Below are positions 1-12,955 of a stretch of DNA of 64,000 nucleotides, piece by piece. Origin of the DNA: Perca fluviatilis (Eukaryota > Chordata > Actinopteri > Perciformes > Percidae); NCBI RefSeq assembly GCF_010015445.1, contig NC_053127.1, forward strand, positions 24,778,745 to 24,842,744, written 5' to 3'. The translations under genes were made by a program, and so were the position numbers. Under the pieces are notes generated by a model. The model searched no databases. It saw only the letters and a list, made by a program, of their open reading frames with translations, and had not been told where the DNA came from. Position 1 is the first letter of the stretch, and each line of letters opens with the position of its first letter.

Positions 1-37
1 AACCCTTAACAGAAGTGATACAAATGAACATACTTAA

Positions 38-173
<136 letters not shown>

Positions 174-1936
174 CGTCTACCCCATTTTTTTTTTTAGATG
201 ACTCTTACAGTAAATATGTTTTATAGTTTCTTCCAGCAAAACTAGATTATTTACCTGGTTTGGTTCTTTGCATACTGTTTTATAGACAATGTAACTTTTC
301 TTTTTCATATACAGTAGTATAGAGAGAGGAAAAAAGGGAAGCCATAAGGACGCCTTAGCAATGAAACATTTTAATTACTATTGGAAAACAATTGTGAGGA
401 ATGACTGAAAATCTGTCATACAGTATTCTGTATATGATTACACTATGAATGACGCCCTGTATGACAACACAGAGGGAATGAGCTTCGAGGGTTCACATCC
501 ACAAGTCATCTATTTTTTATACCTAATTACCGAAAAAATGAGAACGACAGAAAAGCGGGATTCAAGGGTTTTTCAGCAGTCATCTGACAGAAATTCTTGT
601 GTATGTAATTATTAATGATATACACCATGGGCTGAATGTCAACACTTATTCCAGTAACTTCCCTTCATGTTGACATTAACAAAATGGCTGGAGAGGAACA
701 CTTGAGGAAGACAATTCCTCAAATCTGTCAGGATTACATATTTATGAGGTCCCCCGCTCAGCATCCAAGGAGGTCGCTATGGTGATACAAACTGATGTAT
801 ATTCTAACAATGAACTTTGTGTGTCAAAGAATGCCTCAGAGCATTGTTGAAATGGTTAGTACAGATCCAACCACGGTGCTCTGTGCAGCTTTCAGATCAG
901 CAAATACACAATTAAAAAGGCAGTCATGCTGAGGCCACTCTAATCAATGTACTGTTACAAAGAAATGTAATGAAAGGATGATGGAGTGATGCCTTCAGGA
1001 GGCTGCTATATTGTTAGGGCAGACCGTAACGTTTCATTAGCACATCTCTAGCCCTGCCCAAGCTAGCCTCAAAACAAAAAAGTGCTTAAAAGAATGAATA
1101 TTTATACAACCTTTTATTGTAAACAACCCAACATTCTGGCATATACTATTTAATGTTCGCTGTACTCTTAAGGAATGCCAATTATGCATAATACAAATGT
1201 AATACCGTCACACAGGCATCATTGTTTTATCATATTGTTTACCTTACTGTTTTCTTACGGAGGTAAGATTACAATTACTCTGCGTGGTTCCATCCTCTAA
1301 ATCTGTGTTACAGAGCATATCAGATAATTTGAAATGAAAAAGCCTGGAGCTTTCATGTAGCATAACCGCCATCTCAAGAAAACTTTGCAACTAGGCTTAG
1401 ATGTGATGTATTGCTATTTTAAAACTGCCACTTTGACCCATTTACACAAAACAGGAAACCATTTATAAGGTTCTTCCTTCCTATATGAATGGGACTTTAG
1501 AATGTTGTGGGGTCTGGCCTTGCGTTTGGCCTCACAGAGGCATGTCCACACAGTTGAGCTCAGTATGCTTGAGGAAGTAGGCCTTGGCCTCGTCCATCAA
1601 TCCGCCTGTCTTCCTTTGCCAAGCTGCAGGGAACTACCCATTATGGAGTCATTTTATTAATAGGGCCCCTTTCCTCTCCACCACACTCTTGCCGAGTGCC
1701 TCCTCATTCTGTCAGAATGGAGTATGCCTGCAAGCAACCTCCATGAAACTGCTGCACCAGGGCCCTCCCTCATTCTCCCATGTGAAAGCTCAGGCTGGGA
1801 AATATTGTGCTTTCAAGCTAAAATAGTATTTGGAGAGGTGAGCAATCCCTAAGCCCTAGAGCAAACAGTTTAACATTGAGGACTTATTTAAAAGGATGTC
1901 TTTTCTCCTGGTAAGCCAATCAGATTTCTCTTTTAG

Positions 1937-1962
1937 TACACACACACACACACACACACACA
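1937..1962 (+). repeat. (AC)n microsatellite, 26 bp
   Basis: This is a short uninterrupted CA run flanked by TTTTAGT and ATACAGG. Confidence 0.95.
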
Positions 1963-4838
1963 TACAGGAAACACATTTGACATCATCCGCCCCTTCTTCC
2001 CTCCTCCCTGCTAATATAAATATCGCTGCAAGCAGCATTGACTGGAGGACAGAAAAGGGTCAGAGGATACTATGAGATGTTTGGGGAGACTGTGTGAAAA
2101 CATGATGCCGAGGATGAGAGGGAGAGAGTTTGTTGGGCAAATGAAATGAAGGTGTGAGGAAGTTGCAGAGGACGAAAAGGATCACACTGGAATAGCCAAT
2201 GTGGGGTTAACTCTTTATTAGACACGCTGATCTTTTTAACATACAATAAGGTCATTCATTTCTAATAAGTCCCATGTGCCATTTATAATCTAGTTGGCGT
2301 TATTTCATGTTAATATTTAACAGCTTATTTAGAATTGAAATATCTCTTTTTCTGTCCGTTTTCTAGTCTTTGGTGATGCTTCCTTGGTTTCCACGGCTCA
2401 AGTACTAAAAGCATAAGGGTCATTTCTGCTGACTGACACATCAAGGTGCTGCCAATGTTTAAACCCTCTGCAAGATACATATCCCAATCATTTTGAGGCA
2501 TAAAGAAGCAGACCCATTAAAATCAATCATGAACTGTTTCTAGATAGAATCCAATATTTTTGTTTAATTGTTGCTACCTGCTAACTCCGCATTCATAGGC
2601 TTACTAACAGCGAATAACAGTGATTCACTAAATGTACTTTATTACATGGCTTTCCACAGGCTGATTCAAGACCCCTTCGCTTTGCGTCGGGGTCCTAATC
2701 ACCCTCTCAGGGTTGTATTTGCTATAAAGACCGCCTCGCTCTACATTATCCCTTACATATTATTTCATATTTACTATTAGTAATTATCAATACTAATGGT
2801 GATTACCAATTACTTATACTTGTACGATTATTAATTAATAATACTAGTACTACTGCCTATACTAATCAGGGCTTTTGCTTTTTAAGATAGGGCCTTAACT
2901 TAAATACTGGTATATGGTTTTATTCAGGCAATGTAAAAACTATTTTGGAGATATGGTTTTTGAAATTGATAGCTCCATCATACCCAGTAATTCTGAGGAG
3001 ATGCCTGCTTACGATGCTGCATGTACCTAGGCAACGGGGAAACCCATGCAGCCTCAGCAAAACCTAGAACATTTCAGTCACAAAACGGCAGGAACGAACA
3101 AACGTTCAGATTCAATCAGCTTATTAATGAAATGGGTCTCTGCACGGCATAGAGAAATACACAGACATGCGGTTGTGAAATACCGCTTTAACTGGAATTA
3201 TTGTTCTACAGAGTCAAAGAACAACTATCTAGAAATGAAGTCTGAAAGAGAGCATGTCATGCTCTGTGATAGCAGTAGTGTCTTTGCTATTTTTACCATG
3301 CGTGAATCTAAGAGATGGCCTTGAATTAGGAAGGTCGATTTCATCTCTCTTTGGTGATGAGAATACTCAGGAATGCAAATGTAACTGCGGCACCTTTGCA
3401 ACTGCCAGAACTTGAACTTAATGACACAGCTAGTAGTAATGCTTTTGAATAACCATTGACAAAATAAAATGTAATAACAGACTTTCTGTATTCATGAATC
3501 AGTTAAAAAGCACTCAATGACAGAATGCTCTAATGTTCATGGGTCCAATGAACATAAATCTCTCAGGAGACAAGGGTGTGTATTATGTACTTTGATATCA
3601 ATAGGTGAACAAGGGGGATAAAATGAGCTGCTAGCTCGAGTTGAATAGCATTCATTTCACTGACAATGGCCAGCGTCCCTAATACCTGCAGTGTTTCACT
3701 TAGATTAGGCTTAAGCTTTTTTTAAAGGCCATTTCAATAATTTGACATTTCTCCCCAGAATGGGAGAGAATGAGCACCGATAAAAACTTTTTTTTTCTCC
3801 TCCTTTTCATGCAAAACACTTTCATCTGTCATTTCGTGATAGCCCCTCTCTCTTTGTCAGCATAAATACGGAAGCCCCTATTTGAATATGGTTACACATC
3901 CCTCTATTTATTAAAGCTTGGATTAACATGACAGGAAGTTTTGTCTGGGGGCTCTTTAAGATGGCTCAGAGAGGCAATCTGGTGACAGTAATAGGATCCA
4001 GCTAATATACTTGACTGATGCTCCTTTCCCAGTGTTATAAAGCAGAACAATGGGAGTGGGGTTCTGGGAGTGAATACATTGTGTTTTGTAAGAGTGTGTG
4101 TGCACGCGTGTGTGTCTGGGCGGACGAGGGTGCGCTAATCAGCCAGAATACCATCACTTAGCAAATATAAGGGTTAAAGAAATACAAATACTAAAGGTCA
4201 CAGAGCAATTCCATCAGGACAACTATGCTACAATTAACTGAATAGACAAAGGCTCTGACATTAGTGAGAGCTATAATAATGTTTTACTCCAGTGTCTGTG
4301 ACTTTGTGGAGGTTTGTTAAAAGGTTGGCTTTAAAATCTTTTTAAACAAAAATAATTTTTCAATACATCTCTTCTTCTACCTCCTTGAGTTGTTATTTGG
4401 TTTGCTCTGATGTAAGGTGTGCAGAGATTACTGGTACCACCAAGTAGGGGCATTTGTTGATGTATTGAGGACATTTAAGTGTAGATATTTCTACTGGTGT
4501 CTTTGTTTGTGTGACTAAGGATATGATTGTAAAACCTACAACAAATCTATAAGAAAACTATTATATTACATTATAAAAACTAATGATGGGTACTAAACCG
4601 TGAGCTTAGTGTATCAGTACACTCCTACTGTATGGTGCTAATAGTGCATCTCTGCTTTTCTTTTTGTTGTCTGTAACTGCCATTTATGATATTTCCATGG
4701 CAGACTCACAACAGACTTCACTATGACTCATGTTTTATTGCAGACTTTTTTCTGAGGATAGATCTATTGCTGTCAATATCAGTATGCTGAGAGGGACTTG
4801 CTTATAGACATTTCCATATGTCAGAGTTGCTATGGATG

Positions 4839-4840
<2 letters not shown>

Positions 4841-4898
<58 letters not shown>
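4841..4898 (+). repeat. (GT)n microsatellite, 58 bp
   Basis: This is an uninterrupted GT run, which would be CA in an msi2 pre-mRNA. Confidence 0.97.
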
Positions 4899-4903
<5 letters not shown>

Positions 4904-6550
4904 GGGCTAGCAGATCAAACACACATCTGTTTGTGAGATAGAGAGGAATCTGTGCTTCTCCCCCAAACCTCTCAATACTAATTAACGATCCACTGATAGT
5001 GGCCAAATGCCAACTGTCATTAGCACCCAACACAACACAAGTACACAGATGTAGGCGCACACACTCAAACACAGATGCGGTCACCCAGACCCTGCCCACC
5101 ACAGGCCATCTGTGGATAAGATACATAAACACAATGTTCTCTATTGCAAAGTGAGGTAAAAATCAACGTGAAAAACACATTAATCATACCATACATAATT
5201 GCTAATATACTGTATTATATATAAAGTGATGTCTATTAAACAGACTGCTGGCACTTACACTGTATGCTTAAAGACATGAATGACAACCTCAATTCTCGAG
5301 TAGCGGTGGCCCTTTAACTTCTTCACTGATAGTGCCATTTGCGTGCTTTCAAGCAGTGTGCTCGGTAAAAGCATCTGACAGCTATCTTTGATTTTATTTA
5401 GCAAGGATTTCAGCTATGCATGTATCTGAAAGGATATCCCACCCACTCTCTGTCTCTTGCGCGGTTGTATCTGTCACTCTTTGCCTTGATGACAGGGTCA
5501 GATAGAGAGAGCAAAGTGGTAAGAGGTATTACACTGTGAGCAGATGATGATCTCCCCGTATGGAGGCCCCCAGCATGACACCCATCACAGCTACAAAGAC
5601 AGATGCCAGTTGGTCCGAAAAATGCCACCCACAGTGGCTCCAGCAGGGAGTCCAGAAGCCACTGGACCACCAGGAAAGGATTGATATTTCAGTCCTACTA
5701 TTGGTAATCGAACTGAGCTGCCATTAACGTCTGATTAAAAGGTCAAAACCAAACATTCAAGGATTATATAGACATACCATACCATACTGATAATCACATT
5801 TGCTTTGTACATTTCTATGGTGTGGTACTTTTTCTGCCTGTTGTACTGCCTGTTTGTTGCCTACAAATGACAACAGCTAAGGGGGAATGCATCGACGTGA
5901 ATTTCTATCCTGAAAGCCAGAGTGGAGCTTCGTCTTGTCTCGTCTCTCCTCCTCTCTCCCTGTGCAGCCTGCCTGCCTGCCGCCATCTCACGACAGCATC
6001 TCTCCATCTCTCACAGCCCTCTGATCTCTGTGTCAACAGGCGACACCAGCAGCTCACACTAACTCAGCATGCATCAGCCCATCTGCAAAGCAAACTGTCT
6101 ACAAATGCATTTAGCATAGACTTTGGGTAAGATTAATGGCACGGCTAGCAAATACTGTAAATGCTGATGTCTTTATACCTGACAAGGTACCACTTGAAAG
6201 GTGCCATCCCTAGCAATAAAGACAGCCAGTGAACCCTTCGGCAGATATTCTCCATGAGGCTGGGAATTTATGAGCAGCAGGTAGGAGATCAAAGCTGCTG
6301 TTGACAGACTCTGCAAACACACAGATTTATTCAACTCATCAAGAATTGTCGCAATGTTTTCTCAGCGGCCTCCTATCTCGGTGTGTACCTATACTGATGG
6401 GGTTTTATTAGTTGTCAGTGGGCCAGGTGGGAGGCTGCGCGGTTGTCCAGCTCCGGTCCAAACTCATACAGAGGTTGTGATGACAGGATCCGAAGCATTC
6501 TGTGGTTACTCAGTGGAAATCAAATGCCAATCCCCCTGCCCAGCGCCATC

Positions 6551-6555
<5 letters not shown>

Positions 6556-6603
<48 letters not shown>
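6556..6603 (+). repeat. (CT)n microsatellite, 48 bp, in a pyrimidine-rich stretch
   Basis: A pure CT run is followed by a C/T-rich segment to about 6655. The pyrimidine-only strand could form triplex structure. Confidence 0.97.
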
Positions 6604-6606
<3 letters not shown>

Positions 6607-8489
6607 TGTCATCTCCCCTTCTCTCTCCTCTCCCCGCCCCTCCCCTCTCCCCCAGTGTTTGTCAGGATTGGTGATTAGCTGTCACCCTCTGCAGAGGCAG
6701 ATAACACCCCATACAGCCTGTTTCCCCTGTGGGAGCAAGCACACACATAAAACAGGAAAACACACAAACAAATACACAAGTGTATGCATATGCATACAAA
6801 CTAAAGACACCTAAAAAAACTGTCCAATGCAAAATTGTAGGAATCTATTTTAGCATGTATTTACCTGGACTTGACTCATACTCATCCATAAAAGCTATGT
6901 GGTAACTTTGGGTATCATTTAGATTCCAATTCCTTTATTTTCAGCAGATAGGCCGCAATAAACAGTTATTTGTCACAACTTGTGATGTGATTGTCCTGAA
7001 CGTTTCCCTGGTGAAAAGACAAAATATAAACATTCTCTATCTTGCCACGCACAAGTTGAATGTTCTCTCGTCCACCCTTGTTTTTACTTAAGTTGGATGC
7101 ACTAGCATTAGCTGATTTAGTGGCAATGGCAGATGACTTAGCAATCTTTAACCACGTTATATTTCAACTGACTTCTTAACTTGCAGGAAATCATTTTTTT
7201 TTTGCATCCACATGTCTGAGAAACTGTAGGTGCAGACCATTTTGGACAATATCCTCCCCTTTGGTCAGTATTGATCACTTGCTCTTAGAAACACTGTGCC
7301 AAGGAGCAAAGCCTCAAATAAAATGCCCCTCAGTCTATACCCACTTCATTATTGCGTGCTCTTTTCATTGCACTCTGATCTACTTGTGTCAGAGTGTACT
7401 TTGACTAAAAGCTAAAAGTCAAGTGGCTCATTAGCAGCTCTCATGAATCCTTTCAATTCCAGCTACCTGTGTGACTACTTTCACACCTTCAATTCTGGAG
7501 ATACAAAAAAGTTGCATTGTGGCAGTGAATAGGTATATCAGGATGTTCTCCACCTTCACAATGTAACACACAGATCAGACTTCCAGCCTAAATGACCACT
7601 TGTGTACACTTTTTCTTGTGCACCCAAAACCAGAAAAAAAATGGCCACTGCTCTCAGCTGATGCAAATACAACCTAGAACATCAAACATTATATTTAGAA
7701 ACAAACACAAAGCAAAGACCTGCATGTTTGAAATGAACTAAACACTCAAAAGCATGCATAACAAAGTCCTTCCATGAACGCTTGGAGTGCACTTTTTATG
7801 AACACAAACACACTCCCTCCTCATTCATCTCGTTCCCACACTTATACACAACTTCTATCACACATAAGTCACTTGAATTTTTGAGGAATCATCAAAAGAG
7901 ACAGCATAACCAGGACACACAAGAGGTGCCAAAAAAATGAATAAATTGCTGAGTCTGACAGACCCTTATGCATCTAGTATTTACAAACGGGTAGAGCTTG
8001 GATGACTAAGAGTTGCTATTTTTGAACCAAATGTGCAGAGCCAGACAGTATTCCTCCAGTGTTACTCCAGGTACCTTGTGCCCTTTCCATCTTGGCGACC
8101 GATGCTGCATTAGTTGGACAGGGTGTGGGGATAAGGATTACTTTTTTTGTTTATACCTTAATGGTAATAAGTGGATGCATCAAAGTATAATATCTGTTTC
8201 CCATGGTATGGTTATTGTTACACATGTGTGCAGTGACATTCAAAGACACACAACTTAAAAGAGTTGTTAATTTTTTCCTGCCAGTAATTGTCTACGAGTG
8301 GAAGAGTACATTCATAACATTCATGGCTTGAAACAAATTAGTCTGTACGCCGTGTCATCCAATCTCTTCCAACGACAAAAGTTCCAAATGGCCTCACTCG
8401 ATTATAGAACACAGCAATAGCCTTTTCCTGCATCACAACATTCATGACTCATCTAAGAAAAAACCAAACACAGCAAACTCTAATTTAAA

Positions 8490-8790
8490 GTTACTCTAGC
8501 ATAATTGGCTGATGCAGACATACACAACTCCTTATAAACTGAATACAAACAATAGTGATATACCTGACCTTTGTTTTAAATGCAATGAGGCATCCATGCA
8601 ATGTGTCTGGGAGTGTGACAAAATCAAAACATTCTGGAGGGAGGTGACCGATAAAGCTATGTTCATCTTGTCTGTGAACATTCCAATTGAGCCTAAGATG
8701 ATTTTGCTGCACCTGTATCCAACAAATCTGAATCTGAAAATTGTAATTGCAATGAAAAAATTAATAAAAGCATTGTAAAAAAAATAATAA
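8490..8790 (+). mobile_element. L1/Tx1-like LINE remnant (ORF2 C-terminal fragment)
   Basis: A plus-strand open stretch reads NWLMQTYTTPYKLN, then a cysteine cluster CFKCNEASMQCVWECDKIK, then TFWREV and a hydrophobic tail. In the C-terminal region of L1/Tx1-clade reverse transcriptases the order is TPxxL, CxxC, HxxWxC, FW. Here TPYKL, CFKC, VWEC and FW are all present, but the histidine of the HxxWxC motif is missing. An in-frame stop lies just upstream (about 8497) and the frame closes after KLIKAL, so this is a dead 5'-truncated copy. The clade is my judgement from the motif order. Confidence 0.7.
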
Positions 8791-11366
8791 CGCTATTTTC
8801 TGCCTTCTGCTTAGAAGTGGTGAATTTACAGCTCACACAATACTAATACGATATAGTCTCTGGCGTCTGTTTGATATCTAGTGTCGGTAAAAAATACCGT
8901 TATAGTAGTGTAAGCTATTTTATTTGGTTGCCTCTTAGCAAAATGCTGATATAATTTTTTATAATAGCTTTATTTAAAGTAGAGATGCCATTTTGCAAAC
9001 TGTCTTTTTTACACAGTTGTCTTAGAATAAAAAAAATTGAAAATTCAGAGTAAGAAAGACCTAAAAATTGAATACCATAGGTCCAATTTTCCACCATGCT
9101 GCTAATAAGGACAAAGAATTTTTTTTTTTTTTCAATAAACCTGTAAGCAAGCAACAACACCAAGAGCAGCCAATGTCTAAAAAGAATCTGCTCAGATCTG
9201 CATTGACTTTCTAAGGACTGAAATGGGCCTGAGGTGTCTCAAGGGTTTGATATAATTTCAAACAAGCTACGGAGCTTCGAGCTGATGCAAGCACAACTTT
9301 CAGCCAGATCCATTCAAAACCATTTGACACCCCTAGTGAACACAGCAGTATGCCTTTCACTATTTAATAGGGTACACACTCTGATTTAACACCAAATCAA
9401 GAGTGAAGCTAGCACACAGTGTAATTTAACATTATTTTGTGTGATTAAGAGGTTGGGCAGGTAGTGCTTAGGTCCAGTTCACAGTACAGCTTTCCAATCC
9501 CATTCAACGAACAATACCGCAGGTTTAACTTCAAACAAATATAGCAGGATAGGATCACCTTGCACTCTTCTCCTCGTATCATCGCTGCTGTTACAATACA
9601 AAGAAGGATTGAAATGTAGCAGATAAATATACGCCGTGGCTTTATCTGCTGCCCCTAAGCAGCTTTACTCAAAGGAAAGCTCAAACAATGTTGGCTAATC
9701 ATAGCATTTTAAGAGTCAACCTGTCATCTTGAAATTGCCAAGAACAAGAGGTGATTTCTTAGGAGATGACAACGCTGTTATGGGAGCACAATAGAAATGT
9801 AGGGTAACCGAGGAGCAAAGGGCTGAAGCAGCAATGAGACAGAGATGAGACACAGAGAGAAAGAGAGCACACACAGAGCACAATAAAGACAGCAAGACAA
9901 ACACAGACAAAGAAAGACGTATGAGATCGTGCCCCCGCCTCTGTGTACATATGGCGAAACGTGCTGGAGCAGAGAAAGACCAACACATTGAGATAAGCCC
10001 CTATGCTCAGGCTTCCTTTTAAGGGTGATTTGGCAGCTCAGCCTCATGTCTGTTGGCAGGCAGCAACGTATGCCCCCAATCATCTGCTGAGCGTTGAATT
10101 ACTGCATGGCTTTTTTTTATTTTTATTTTTTTATTTTTTTAAATTCCACTCAAGAAATATTGGGTGATTTGCTGAGGTACTTGGAACACATTCGACAGGA
10201 ACAAACAACTTTAACAACAATTACCACTGACATATAGCTGGCTCGTTTTACAGGTAGGTATTGAGCTTTATTGGCACAGCTAACCAAACTCAACTCAAAC
10301 ACATTCAACAATTCCGTATCTAGCTCATTAAAACTGTATTATATGCCTCAAAGAGACACCTGTGATTGTTGCATTCCTGCCCTTGGGGTCAGGCACTGCT
10401 TTTTCTCAGCGTATACAGGAAGTGATGATTTACTGTCCCATATTAGGTAACTACGTCAATGAAATTACTTTACCGTCAGCAGGCTATATTTATAGTAGAT
10501 GCACTGTATGGGAGAAGCAGCTCCACAGGAGTGTCTCCACCAATCTGCCAGAACAAAACAACGTGTATTTTCAGTGCCAGCTCTTTTTTTGTGCGAATTA
10601 GCCTTTTCATGTTTTTCTTTCTAAATGTAAGGTGGCCCCCTAACTGTTAGGTTCTACTTAAGCCTCATGATAAACCAGCAGAAATTATGTTTTAATAGAT
10701 GACTATGAAGTGTGTAACACAAATGCCTATGAACATGAAAATGAGGTGATGCTTTATGTCCAAAGTTCGATCGCATGCCAGCCGAGGGCACCTACCATCA
10801 ACGCTCCACCTAAACAATATGTAACTACAGACTCCAGGGATAGGAATGAAGTGTGACTGTGACCAGACAGAAAAATAATCTACGTAATCCAGATCGAAAC
10901 CCTAAAGGCTTTTATAGATCGACGGCATAGATTTTCTCTCTGTCTCAATTTCTACCTGGCTTAGGTTTAATTCAACTCAATTAAATTAGCTTGTGAGCCC
11001 AAGAGTTCGCAGAGAAAGCAATCATTCATCTTTGTGGCGAACCACTTCATCTGAGCAAAAAAAAAAAAAAAAATGGCCCCTTCTCTTACTCCATAGACAC
11101 CATTAGGCCACTCAATATACTTTCAGCCATTCCAGCTCTGTTATAATTACTGCAGATGACATCTAACAAACAGCTCTTTATGGATGTCCTAGCATAACTA
11201 TTACTTTAACAAATCTGGTCATTTTCTTGTAGGTGGCTGATGGTGCCTGTTGTATGTCATAAGTATTCCATGTTTCCCTTTCCATCCCTAAATTAAATGG
11301 TTAGGTAGGTTTTACATTTAGAAGAAAATAAGTTGAAATCCTTATCTTTTAACATGCAATGTGAAA

Positions 11367-11386
11367 GTGTGTGTGTGTGTGTGTGG
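11367..11386 (+). repeat. Short (GT)n run
   Basis: About nine GT units lie between GTGAAA and GGGGTTATCC. Confidence 0.9.
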
Positions 11387-12375
11387 GGTTATCCCTGATA
11401 CAGAAACACACCTTGAGGTAAATATGTTATCTACACTGCACACCACAGCTTTAATGTGAGACAATCAACACAAAAATCAACACAACCAAAACAGCTATAA
11501 GGGATTGTCCTTGAGTGACTGGCTGTGCCACAGAAAACTCTCCCTCCCTCACCATGACTATTTCAGGCAGCTGCTTACACGGACACCCATTCAACAGATA
11601 CATATTTCATGAGCTATGGTAAACACACTGCTCTCACCAATGCCAATCTAGCATTGAATAATACATTCATAGTGGGTCGGCTAATGAATTGAGAGCTTGC
11701 CCGAGAGAAAAGAAGAAAGCAAATAACCAATACTCAAAGTAGAAATAGAATTAATGAGCGGTTGTGAATAGTCAAACACTTGGTTGTGAATGCTGCTCAA
11801 AAAGCGGGACCGATTCTGTCCTCCATCTAACCTTTGTCTCTGGTCAAAGTTCTACATTAATGAATGCAGGAGAGGTTTCATAGTCTTCTCTATGATTGTG
11901 GATTTCACAGATGTGTAAATGATGCTACGTGAGAAGCTGTGAGTGAAGCTTTGATCTGCTATTCCACAAGCCAGGTTCTACAACAAAAGGCGAGGAAATC
12001 CTGAGCTCAGACAAGCCTTGTGTAATCTAGTAGAACCCACTCTCTATGTCTGATCCTCCTCCGCTCTGCTGGCCGTCTCGGCAATCACTCTAGCTGCCCA
12101 CACTTAGATGTGCCCCATTGGCAAGAACATAGACCACAACCGGAACCTCCCATTCCTGAACCTAACGTACACACTGTACTTTACAAAAGCCCATTTAACT
12201 GTAAATGTAGCGTATAAAACGAAGATAATTGTAAAAGTGTCCGTTAACCCAACAACATTTCCAACCACCCACTCTAGGAAAATATATTAATCCATTGTCA
12301 TGTTATGGATTATTTAATGTTTTAAAACTTAATTTGCACTCACTGCAAATGTTGCAAAAAAAACACCCACTCACT

Positions 12376-12378
<3 letters not shown>

Positions 12379-12442
<64 letters not shown>
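12379..12442 (+). repeat. (AT)n microsatellite, 64 bp
   Basis: A pure, self-complementary AT run of 32 units is likely to extrude as a cruciform or hairpin. Confidence 0.98.
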
Positions 12443-12444
<2 letters not shown>

Positions 12445-12780
12445 TAAACTTTGTGTTTATGGTGTAATTAAATTATTATTCTGACTGAACTGGATATGTA
12501 CCTGTTTAATCCAACAAACTACACATGGATTCAATTAACTGGATCCCAGAGTAGAACTACTAGTTGCAATTTACAGTCAAAACAGTCAAAGAGGTAAAAA
12601 ACCAAAATAATACACAAGACTGCTTCATATCCCAAATTAGATCAATATATATATTTTTTTTAATGGGGAATCAGCACCTAACAAGGATTGCTTGGCACTT
12701 TTTCTCAGTGATGCCGATGCTTGCAACAACTTGGAACATTGAGAGAATGTATGTATTCTTCATAGTTTAAAATTCTGGTC

Positions 12781-12821
12781 TTTATATATATATATATATA
12801 TACATACATACACACACACAC
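12781..12821 (+). repeat. (TA)n(CATA)n(CA)n compound tract
   Basis: Adjacent TA, CATA and CA runs form the variable 3' tail of the minus-strand SINE that ends here. Confidence 0.9.
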
Positions 12822-12955
12822 TTTATTCAAGGAGAAAAGCAGACAGGAAATGTGGAGCAATAAGGATGGCATGCAATGAAGGCTCGGATTCAACCCTGGG
12901 ACATTGCGGTAGTGTGTTATGCGTTGTTGACTACTAGGCCACTGTGATGCCCCAA
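12822..12955 (-). mobile_element. tRNA-derived SINE (minus strand)
   Basis: On the minus strand the element starts TTGGGGCATCACAGTGGCCT and has an A-box-like TGGCCTAGTAGTC and a B-box-like GGGTTGAATCC about 35 bp later, followed by GCATGCCATCCTTATTGCTC and TTTCCTGTCTGC, ending at CTTGAATAAAG. This is the layout of fish SINEs with a tRNA-related head. The 3' tail merges into the (CA)(TA) microsatellite at 12781-12821. Confidence 0.75.
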
